This document shows positions 1-5,018 of a stretch of DNA of 8,027 bases, piece by piece (position 1 is the stretch's first letter; every line of letters starts with the position of its first letter). The translations under genes were made by a program, and so were the position numbers. The stretch comes from an uncultured Altererythrobacter sp. (lineage in GTDB: Bacteria > Pseudomonadota > Alphaproteobacteria > Sphingomonadales > Sphingomonadaceae): positions 1 through 8,027 of the forward strand of contig CALFEA010000201.1 of the NCBI GenBank assembly GCA_937950385.1, written 5' to 3'. Under the pieces are notes generated by a model. The model was not told where the DNA came from, searched no databases, and saw only the letters and a program-made list of their open reading frames with translations.

Positions 1-532
1 TTTCTGGCGTTACCTTGCGCACTGTCTTGGGGTCTTTCGGATTGCCAAAGGTCACGAGCATCGGCCACGCCTGCATAGGAGGGCGATTGCGTGTGGCAGG
101 AATGGTGCGCGGCAAGTCTTTCGCCCCTTCCACCTGCACCATCGCCTGCAGAAACTCCGCTGCATCGCCGAAACTGTCTTGCGCGCCGCGATTGTCTTCA
201 TATTCGTCAAGCGCCTTATCCATCTCGCTTTTCGCAGCTGGCTTTCCAACGTGATCCCGCAGCGCCATGCCAGCTGCAAATTTCGCATAGTCAGGATTTT
301 CTGGGCGCGAGAGAAGCGCGTAATAAGTGCGGCCATTGGGGTGGTCGATAATGACAGCCTCGCCCGTCACGCGGCGCTTGACGATGGAGCCATCTGTGAC
401 CTCAACGTGGCGCACCGAGGAAAACTCCTGTCCGCCGGCATGCACCGTCATCTTGTAACTGTAATCAGGGAAGCGATCATCGCCGCAAGCAGACAGCCCA
501 ACACAAGCTAGCACAGCAAATATCACTCGCAT
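1..532 (-). CDS. Putative lipoprotein of unknown function (partial, C-terminus outside window)
   Basis: An uninterrupted minus-strand frame runs from an ATG at 532 to the left edge (177 residues visible, no stop). The N-terminus MRVIFAVLACVGLSACGDD is a short lipoprotein signal with lipobox L13-S14-A15-C16, so the mature protein should be lipid-anchored and periplasm-facing. The body begins with a beta-rich segment (YSYKMTVHAGGQEF, then a VTGEAVIIDHPNGR stretch near residues 55-68), continues into a charged helical part around residues 85-130, and reaches a PMLVTFGNPKDPKTVRKV stretch near the edge. This pattern resembles uncharacterised sphingomonad lipoproteins, but I cannot assign a function. 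AAGGA lies 7 bp before the chosen ATG. An in-frame ATG at 547 (adding MKDNL) is an alternative start with a weaker-placed GAGG. The gene is divergent from the PLP enzyme gene. Confidence 0.85.
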   Translation of the reverse strand, partial: MRVIFAVLACVGLSACGDDRFPDYSYKMTVHAGGQEFSSVRHVEVTDGSIVKRRVTGEAVIIDHPNGRTYYALLSRPENPDYAKFAAGMALRDHVGKPAAKSEMDKALDEYEDNRGAQDSFGDAAEFLQAMVQVEGAKDLPRTIPATRNRPPMQAWPMLVTFGNPKDPKTVRKVTPE

Positions 533-592
533 CAAATTATCCTTCATTTCATTTGTCCCTCATCCAGCCCAAACTCGGCCTACCCACATATC

Positions 593-622
593 AATATGCA
601 CACAGCTTGAAGCATGCAGCAA
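593..622 (-). promoter_or_regulatory. Weak candidate promoter for the lipoprotein gene
   Basis: On the minus strand, TTGCTG (617-622) is followed after 18 bp by CATATT (593-598). These match the sigma-70 consensus at 3 of 6 and 4 of 6 positions. The site is about 60 bp upstream of the ATG at 532. The match is weak, and the call rests mainly on position. Confidence 0.2.
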
Positions 623-657
623 AAATGTTTAGTTTCCTTTGTAACCAATGCCTGATC

Positions 658-754
658 GGAGAGGCGCTTCTGCGGAGGTTAGAAGCGGGCGCCGGACAGG
701 CCTTTTGTTGGGCTCCTGCCTTCCTGGGAGCGTTATAAATGAAGGAATGCGCCC
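658..754 (+). promoter_or_regulatory. Structured leader of the PLP enzyme gene
   Basis: The gap of about 220 bp before the PLP enzyme gene holds no convincing gene. It does hold a 7-bp perfect stem, CGCTTCT (665-671) with AGAAGCG (681-687). This competes with an alternative pairing of GGCGC (663-667) with GCGCC (689-693). A second hairpin, GCTCC (712-716) with GGAGC (727-731), follows. The ribosome binding site AAGGA is at 742-746, 8 bp before the ATG. Mutually exclusive stems ahead of a sulfur amino acid gene suggest possible leader control. I could not match the sequence to the SAM-II or SAH riboswitch consensus as I know them, so no class is assigned. Confidence 0.3.
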
Positions 755-2071
755 ATGAGCGACGCCATTGATCCCGCCGATAAACCGACCCCTCGCCGCA
801 AACCCAAGCCGGAAAAGCGCAGCATTGGCGGCCGAGAATTAAAGCCCTCCACATTGATGATGGGGCATGGCTATGATCCGGCCTTATCGGAAGGTTCGCT
901 GAAGGCTCCGATCTTCCTCACCTCCACCTTTGCCTTTGAAAATGCCGCGGCAGGAAAGCGCCATTTCGAAGGGATCACGGGCAAGCGTGAGGGCGGCGCA
1001 GAAGGCCTTGTCTATTCCCGCTTCAATGGCCCCAATCAGGAGATCCTAGAGGACCGTCTGGCAATTTGGGACGGGGCCGAAGACGCCCTCACCTTCTCAT
1101 CCGGCATGACCGCCATTTGCGTGCTGATGCTGGCCAATGTTTCCCACGGCGATGTGATCGTCCATTCCGGCCCGCTTTATGCGGCGACCGAGGGCTTTGT
1201 TGCCAAAGTCCTGTCGAAATTCGGCGTGACCTATGTCGATTTTCCCGCTGGTGCGACGCCAGAGGAATTGGATGAAGTGATCAAGCGCGCCAAATGCCAA
1301 GCGGGCGAAAATGGCGGCAAGGTGGCGATGATCTATCTCGAAAGCCCCGCCAATCCGACCAATGCGCTGGTGGATATTGAGGCCGTTGCTGCTGCTCGTG
1401 ATGCCAACCTCAAATGGCCGTGTCCCATAGCCATCGACAACACTTTCCTTGGGCCCTTGTGGCAGCGCCCGCTCGACCATGGCGCAGACATTGTCGTCTA
1501 CTCGCTGACCAAATATGTCGGCGGGCATTCCGACCTTGTCGCAGGCAGCATTGCAGGGGCGAAAAAGTGGATGGATCCCGTCCGCGCGCTGCGCAACACG
1601 ATGGGCGGTATTGTCGATCCCAACACCGCCTGGATGCTCTTGCGTAGCCTAGAGACGGTGGAATTGCGCATGGAAAAAGCCGGCCAGAATGCAGCGAAAG
1701 TGTGCGAATATTTGCGCGCCCATCCAAAGGTAGAAGGCCTTGGCTATCTCGGCTTTATCGATGATCCGCGCCAGCAAGATATTTACGAGCGCCATTGCAG
1801 CGGCGCTGGCTCCACATTCTCCGTCTTCATCAAAGGCGGCGAGGCCGAGGCATTTGCCTTCCTCGACAATCTCACAATCGCCAAATTGGCGGTTAGCCTT
1901 GGCGGGACAGAGACACTCGCCAGCCTACCCGCCGCAATGACGCATTTGTCCGTACCCGATGAACGCAAGGCGCAGCTTGGCATTACGGATAATTTGGTTC
2001 GGATCAGCATTGGGATCGAAGACCCAGACGATTTGATCGCGGACTTTGAGCAAGCACTGGCGAAAGTGTAA
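755..2071 (+). CDS. PLP-dependent trans-sulfuration enzyme, cystathionine gamma-synthase / methionine gamma-lyase family
   Basis: This 438-residue cytosolic enzyme belongs to the Cys/Met metabolism PLP family, which makes or breaks the C-S bonds of cystathionine, homocysteine or methionine. Visible family residues are Y87 and R89 (YSR, phosphate contact from the neighbouring subunit), the SSGM loop (115-118), Y142 (stacks on the PLP ring), D228 in DNT (pyridine nitrogen), K253 in SLTKYVGGHSD (Schiff-base lysine), the SLGGTETL loop (381-388) and R416 in LVRISIG (substrate carboxylate). The residue two after Y142 is alanine, where classical methionine gamma-lyases have cysteine, so that activity is not supported. 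A Lys/Pro/Arg-rich extension (residues 9-30) precedes the fold, and the protein is longer than typical members of about 400 residues. The start is supported by AAGGA 8 bp upstream. Family membership is firm; exact substrate is open, including cystathionine beta-lyase. Confidence 0.92.
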   Translation: MSDAIDPADKPTPRRKPKPEKRSIGGRELKPSTLMMGHGYDPALSEGSLKAPIFLTSTFAFENAAAGKRHFEGITGKREGGAEGLVYSRFNGPNQEILEDRLAIWDGAEDALTFSSGMTAICVLMLANVSHGDVIVHSGPLYAATEGFVAKVLSKFGVTYVDFPAGATPEELDEVIKRAKCQAGENGGKVAMIYLESPANPTNALVDIEAVAAARDANLKWPCPIAIDNTFLGPLWQRPLDHGADIVVYSLTKYVGGHSDLVAGSIAGAKKWMDPVRALRNTMGGIVDPNTAWMLLRSLETVELRMEKAGQNAAKVCEYLRAHPKVEGLGYLGFIDDPRQQDIYERHCSGAGSTFSVFIKGGEAEAFAFLDNLTIAKLAVSLGGTETLASLPAAMTHLSVPDERKAQLGITDNLVRISIGIEDPDDLIADFEQALAKV

Positions 2072-2083
2072 CACCCGCACTAG

Positions 2084-2114
2084 GCTCTCTCCTTCAACAG
2101 GTGAGGGAGAGAGC
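2084..2114 (+). promoter_or_regulatory. 13-bp hairpin enclosing the ribosome binding site of the SDR gene
   Basis: GCTCTCTCCTTCA (2084-2096) pairs with TGAGGGAGAGAGC (2102-2114) along 13 positions with a single G-U pair, leaving a 5-nt loop (ACAGG). The 3' arm holds the only Shine-Dalgarno-like sequence (GGAG, 2106-2109) for the GTG at 2117, so the folded form would hide it. There is no U-tract on either strand, so this is not a standard intrinsic terminator. It may limit translation, stabilise the upstream mRNA end, or be a remnant of a small repeat. Confidence 0.55.
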
Positions 2115-2116
2115 GT

Positions 2117-2956
2117 GTGGCAGAGAAGAAACCAGTATTCCTAGTCATTGGTGCAGGCGCTGGGATCGGCGGACATGCGGCCATGCGCTTTGCGGCGGGC
2201 GGCTATCATTCGGTGCTAGCGCGGCGCAGCGATGAGGACAGTCTTGGACGCTTGATCGGCGCGATCGAACATGGCGGGGGCAGCGCCACCGGCAGTCTGC
2301 TGAACGCGGCGGAAGATGGCGCGATTGAGGAATTGGTCGCCCGCGTCGAAACCGACATCGGCCCGATTGAATCCATGCTCTACAATCTGGGCGCGCAAAT
2401 CGGGAACCGCGCCCTGCATGACACGCCGCATAAGACGTTTGAGCTGGGCTGGAGGCTGGGCTGTTACGGCGTGTTCCGCCTCGCCCATGCGGCTTTTCCG
2501 GCCATGGTCGAGCGCGCAAAATCGGGCCGGCTTTGCTCAATGCTCGTCACCTCTGCCACATCCGCCATGCGCGGAAATGCGGGCCAGCACAGCCATGCCG
2601 CGGCCATGGGAGGGCGGCGGATGCTATGCCAAACGCTGAATGCAGAATTTGGTCCTAAGGGCATTCACACAGCGCATATCGTCGTGGATGGCGGGGTGAA
2701 TTCGCCCGACACTCTGGGCAAATTGCTGGGTGACAAGTTTGAAGCTTACAAAGCATCAAAGGGCGAAGATGGCGTGATTAATCCAGCCGATTTGGCCGAA
2801 ACCTATTGGCATTTGGCGCAGCAACCGCGCAATTGCTGGACACATGAAGTGGACGCGCGGCCATGGAACGACAATGCATGGTGGAATGACAATCCCAATC
2901 CGCAGATCGATTCAAGCGCAGCCAAGCCGGGCTTTGCTGGGCCTAAGGCAGATTAA
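2117..2956 (+). CDS. Short-chain dehydrogenase-like protein lacking the catalytic Tyr-Lys pair
   Basis: This 279-residue Rossmann-fold protein is probably cytosolic. Residues 7-27 form the first strand and glycine loop (FLVIGAGAGIGGHAA, a variant of TGxxxGIG). Y89-N90-L91-G92 replaces the NNAG motif, and T145-S149 covers the catalytic Ser region. Where classical SDRs have YxxxK, the aligned segment reads H160-A-A-A-M164, so both Tyr and Lys are missing. The C-terminus is Trp/Asn-rich (WTHEVDARPWNDNAWW, 241-256). A known SDR subgroup (SDR_c10 in CDD) also deviates at the catalytic Tyr, and this protein may belong near it. It may bind nucleotide without classical dehydrogenase activity; the substrate is unknown. 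The start must be GTG 2117, because an in-frame stop lies at 2102-2104 and the next Met (residue 23) would remove the first strand. It follows the PLP gene by 45 bp and could be co-transcribed. Confidence 0.85.
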   Translation: MAEKKPVFLVIGAGAGIGGHAAMRFAAGGYHSVLARRSDEDSLGRLIGAIEHGGGSATGSLLNAAEDGAIEELVARVETDIGPIESMLYNLGAQIGNRALHDTPHKTFELGWRLGCYGVFRLAHAAFPAMVERAKSGRLCSMLVTSATSAMRGNAGQHSHAAAMGGRRMLCQTLNAEFGPKGIHTAHIVVDGGVNSPDTLGKLLGDKFEAYKASKGEDGVINPADLAETYWHLAQQPRNCWTHEVDARPWNDNAWWNDNPNPQIDSSAAKPGFAGPKAD

Positions 2957-2973
2957 GCGCCGGAGTTTAGGCC
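2940..2973. terminator. Possible bidirectional hairpin across two convergent stop codons
   Basis: GGCCTAA (2940-2946) and TTAGGCC (2967-2973) form a 7-bp perfect inverted repeat. It spans the 10-bp gap between the convergent SDR and FMN reductase genes and includes both stop codons. A small inner GGC/GCC pairing (2947-2949 with 2959-2961) could extend it. There is no U-tract on either side, so termination is plausible only by position. Confidence 0.25.
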
Positions 2974-3500
2974 AGTAATTTCGCGACGGCTGCGCGCAAT
3001 TCTGCGTCCTTGTCCGCATCGGTAATCCGGCCTGCTTCGGCATCGAACTTTTCATCATAGTGCGGCAATGAAAAAGCAGCACGTACGTCGCCAGAAAAGA
3101 TCGGAAAGGCACCTTCAGCAAATGCCAAAACGCGCCCTGCGCCGCCTTGACCTGTAGATGTAGCGGTCAGCAGCATGGGTTTGTCCTGCCATACAGCGGG
3201 CCCAATGCGAGAGCACCAATCGAACAGGTTTTTGAAAGCGACGGTGTAGCCGCCATTGTGCTCTGCAAAGCCGATGATCAACACATCGGCTGCGCCCACT
3301 TGCGCCAGAAAGTCATGCGCCAGCTGCGGAATGCCATCGGCCTCTTCGCGGTCATGGCGGTAGATCGGCATCTCATAATCATGGATGTCGAGAGTGGTGA
3401 TCTCAGCGCCCTCTGCCAGCGTTGCGGCATAATCCACCAGAGTGCGATTGATCGAAACAGACGAATTGCTGGCGGCAAAAGCAAGAATTTTGGAGGTCAT
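2967..3500 (-). CDS. NAD(P)H-dependent FMN reductase family protein
   Basis: This 177-residue cytosolic flavoprotein has the flavodoxin-like fold of the NADPH-dependent FMN reductase family (SsuE / azoreductase-like). Such enzymes pass electrons from NAD(P)H to FMN, quinones or other acceptors. The first strand KILAFAAS runs into a phosphate-binding loop at residues 11-18 (SNSSVSIN). The family signature PEYNG...KN..DW appears as E80-H81-N82-G83-G84, with K90-N91 and D94-W95 following. S116-R123 (STGQGGAGR) is the third FMN-contact loop. Length is normal for the family. The ATG lies 4 bp after the stop of the J-domain gene, and its ribosome binding site (GGAAGGGA) lies inside that gene's last codons, so the two are almost certainly co-transcribed and translationally linked. 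The physiological acceptor cannot be read from the sequence. Confidence 0.9.
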   Translation of the reverse strand: MTSKILAFAASNSSVSINRTLVDYAATLAEGAEITTLDIHDYEMPIYRHDREEADGIPQLAHDFLAQVGAADVLIIGFAEHNGGYTVAFKNLFDWCSRIGPAVWQDKPMLLTATSTGQGGAGRVLAFAEGAFPIFSGDVRAAFSLPHYDEKFDAEAGRITDADKDAELRAAVAKLLA

Positions 3501-3504
3501 GGAT

Positions 3505-4038
3505 CTATCCCTTCCAAGCGCGCCGCGCTTCGGCTTGGTTCAATACTTCATAGGCAACTTGCAAGGCTTGGAATTGTTTCGCCGCATCTTCATCGCCCGG
3601 CTTCACATCGGGGTGCACCATTTTTGCGCCCTTGCGGTAAGCCTTTTTGACAGCCTCAAAATCGGCATCGCTATCCAGCCCAAGCAATTCCAGAGCGCGC
3701 ATTTCATCGCCGCTGCGTGTGCCGTCACCCGATCCGCCCCAGCCATAATGGGCAGTTTCTGCATAGCCGGAATTTTCAGCCTGCTCAGCGCGGGCGCGTT
3801 CTTTTGCCTCAGCCTTATCTAGGCCTTCAAAATAGTCCCATTTTTTATTGTATTCCGCCGCATGCGCTTGGCAAAAATACCACCGATCTGGATTGTTCGG
3901 CGATTTGGGCGCAGGACACAGCCCAGCCTCGGAGCAACCATGCCGGTCGCATTCTTTTTGGACCACAGTGTCGCGCGAGCTATCGTAATCGCCCCAGCGC
4001 GGGAAACCCCAATTATTGGATCGGCCGCGTCCGCTCAT
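3505..4038 (-). CDS. J-domain protein with N-terminal Cys/His cluster
   Basis: This 177-residue protein carries a J domain at its C-terminus (about residues 112-177) with helix II (FEAVKKAYRKGAKMV) and the HPD motif H142-P143-D144 that stimulates the ATPase of DnaK. The N-terminal half holds C30, H33, C35, C41, C56 and H59, a spacing that could bind zinc, followed by an aromatic stretch (EYNKKWDYFEGL) and a charged helix (residues 72-90). The architecture is the reverse of canonical DnaJ, which has its J domain first, and there is no Gly/Phe region or DnaJ C-terminal domain. So it is a specialised co-chaperone of a type I associate with alphaproteobacteria, not DnaJ itself. Zinc binding is inference. 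The start has only a weak Shine-Dalgarno. It is the first gene of a two-gene unit with the FMN reductase, and its client is unknown. Confidence 0.92.
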   Translation of the reverse strand: MSGRGRSNNWGFPRWGDYDSSRDTVVQKECDRHGCSEAGLCPAPKSPNNPDRWYFCQAHAAEYNKKWDYFEGLDKAEAKERARAEQAENSGYAETAHYGWGGSGDGTRSGDEMRALELLGLDSDADFEAVKKAYRKGAKMVHPDVKPGDEDAAKQFQALQVAYEVLNQAEARRAWKG

Positions 4039-4157
4039 TGTCGGTCACTCATCTCATTCATGCGTATCATGCCCCGCTACCTATAGGGCCAAGCACGCTT
4101 TTGAAAGGGCCATAAGGCTAGGATTTGGAAAAATAGAACCAGTTTCGATATGAAATG

Positions 4158-4185
4158 TTGCAATGCAATAGAATGTTCATATATT
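4158..4185 (+). promoter_or_regulatory. Promoter of the 55-codon small gene
   Basis: TTGCAA (4158-4163), a 16-bp spacer and TATATT (4180-4185) match the sigma-70 -35 and -10 consensus at 4 of 6 and 5 of 6 positions. Transcription would start near 4192, leaving a leader of about 14 nt that contains AAAGG (4196-4200) before the ATG at 4206. The local AT-richness contrasts with the flanking coding sequence. Confidence 0.5.
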
Positions 4186-4205
4186 GGCGTTAGATAAAGG
4201 TACAG

Positions 4206-4373
4206 ATGAGCAAGCAACTCGCCATATCCAGCACATTCTCCATCTTTGCGATGGCATGCATGGTGCTAATCTCCACCCCAGATAAATCCGGGGCAGCGGC
4301 AAGCGATGCTTTCATGCCGGTTCAGGCCGAGATGCCAAATCTCGACCTGCCGAACCCTCAGCTACTGCCCTAA
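4206..4373 (+). CDS. Small exported peptide of 55 residues, unknown function
   Basis: The frame runs from ATG 4206 to TAA 4371-4373. AAAGG sits 5 bp before the start and a good promoter lies just upstream, both arguing for a real gene. The product has a short basic start (MSKQLA) and a hydrophobic run over residues 11-23 (FSIFAMACMVLIS). A small-residue stretch SGAAAS (28-33) follows and could be a signal peptidase site. The remaining tail of about 23 residues is acidic and Pro/Leu-rich, ending PNLDLPNPQLLP. C18 is preceded by A-M-A, which is not a proper lipobox, so a lipoprotein is unlikely. It could instead be a single-pass inner-membrane micropeptide. It is convergent with pal, with 15 bp between the two stops. 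I do not recognise the family. Confidence 0.6.
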   Translation: MSKQLAISSTFSIFAMACMVLISTPDKSGAAASDAFMPVQAEMPNLDLPNPQLLP

Positions 4374-4385
4374 AGCAGCCGCTTT
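4372..4385. terminator. Weak hairpin between the small gene and pal
   Basis: AAAGC (4372-4376) and GCTTT (4381-4385) form a 5-bp stem with a 4-nt loop. On the plus strand CCTTTAATT follows. The stem is short and A/T-rich, so it is only a possible terminator in the convergent gap. Confidence 0.25.
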
Positions 4386-4388
4386 CCT

Positions 4389-4922
4389 TTAATTGACGAT
4401 GACGCTAACCGCGCGGCGGTTGCGCGCCCATGATTCTGGATCAGAACCCAAAGCATCGGGGCGTTCCTTGCCATAGCTGACCGTATTGATCCGGTTCGTT
4501 GGCACACCCAGGCTGACGAGGTAATTCTTCGCTGCATTCGCGCGCCGCTCACCCAAGGCCAAGTTGTATTCGCGTGTGCCGCGTTCATCGGCATGGCCCT
4601 CGATGGTGATCGAAATGCCGGAATATTGGCCCAAATATTGCGCCTGAGATTGCAGAGCGCCTGCATCGGTGCTGTCGATATTGTAGCGGTCGGTGTCGAA
4701 ATAGATCACGTTCTGACCGTTAATCGCATTCTCAAAATGGGTTTGCGAGCCAACCTGCGGGCCGAGTGTGCTTGGATCCACAGCGGTGGTCGTTTGCGTA
4801 TTGGTGTTAACCGGCGGCGGAGGAAGCTCCTCAGGCGGTTTCTTGGCGCAGGCGCCAAGGCCAATTGTTCCAGCCAGCAGCATAGTGACTGCGAAACGCT
4901 TTGAATTATAAGAACCTGTCAT
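4389..4922 (-). CDS. pal: Peptidoglycan-associated lipoprotein Pal
   Basis: Pal is the outer-membrane lipoprotein of the Tol-Pal system. It binds peptidoglycan through its OmpA-like domain and TolB in the periplasm. The 177-residue product begins with a lipoprotein signal ending in lipobox L22-G23-A24-C25, followed by a Pro/Thr-rich linker (29-50). The OmpA-like domain covers about 65-177 and includes VIYFDTDRYNID and IEGHADERGTREYNLALGERRA. D112 and R127 have the 15-residue spacing expected of the Asp/Arg pair that holds diaminopimelate. The start is set at 4922 because AAGGAAG precedes it at proper distance. An in-frame ATG at 4943 would add MRKEAVD, has no Shine-Dalgarno and would fall at the predicted transcription start. 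It is the last gene of the tol operon, 96 bp after tolB, and no cpoB follows. Confidence 0.97.
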   Translation of the reverse strand: MTGSYNSKRFAVTMLLAGTIGLGACAKKPPEELPPPPVNTNTQTTTAVDPSTLGPQVGSQTHFENAINGQNVIYFDTDRYNIDSTDAGALQSQAQYLGQYSGISITIEGHADERGTREYNLALGERRANAAKNYLVSLGVPTNRINTVSYGKERPDALGSDPESWARNRRAVSVIVN

Positions 4923-4946
4923 ATCAACGGCTTCCTTTCGCATGAA

Positions 4947-4975
4947 AGCATAAGTTTAAACATGTGTCGCGGCAA
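4947..4975 (-). promoter_or_regulatory. Candidate pal-proximal promoter
   Basis: On the minus strand, TTGCCG (4970-4975), a 17-bp spacer and TATGCT (4947-4952) each match the sigma-70 consensus at 4 of 6 positions. Transcription would begin near 4940, shortly before the pal ribosome binding site. This would let pal be made in excess over tolB, which fits its usual abundance, but the match is modest. Confidence 0.35.
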
Positions 4976-4991
4976 TGAATAGCCATGCCGC
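4969..4991. other. Inverted repeat in the tolB-pal gap
   Basis: GCGGCA (4969-4974) and TGCCGC (4986-4991) form a 6-bp perfect stem with an 11-nt loop. It overlaps the candidate -35 element of the pal promoter. It may be a processing or partial-termination hairpin between tolB and pal, or a protein-binding site. No U-tract follows. Confidence 0.35.
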
Positions 4992-5018
4992 AGTGTTGTA
5001 TCGGATAGGAACAACCAT

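Noticed and set aside
52..351. Several overlapping frames on both strands near the left edge
   Set aside because: They are shadows of the minus-strand lipoprotein frame, which has a proper start, lipobox and signal peptide.
658..732. SAH or SAM-II riboswitch upstream of the PLP gene
   Set aside because: GGAG/CTCC and CGCTTC/GGAGCG pairings loosely recall the SAH layout, but the conserved core bases are not in place as I know them. SAM-II signatures are absent.
553..738. Plus-strand frame of 61 codons before the PLP gene
   Set aside because: No Shine-Dalgarno, no recognisable features, and it overlaps the structured leader. Composition looks non-coding.
705..739. Promoter TTGTTG ... TATAAA before the PLP gene
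   Set aside because: The spacer is 23 bp, too long for a sigma-70 promoter, and it overlaps the leader hairpin.
3147..3650. Plus-strand frame of 167 codons
   Set aside because: Antisense to the FMN reductase and the J-domain gene, both of which have clear family motifs.
4923..4943. Upstream ATG for pal at 4943
   Set aside because: No Shine-Dalgarno, it makes an unusual lipoprotein N-terminus, and AAGGAAG clearly serves the ATG at 4922.
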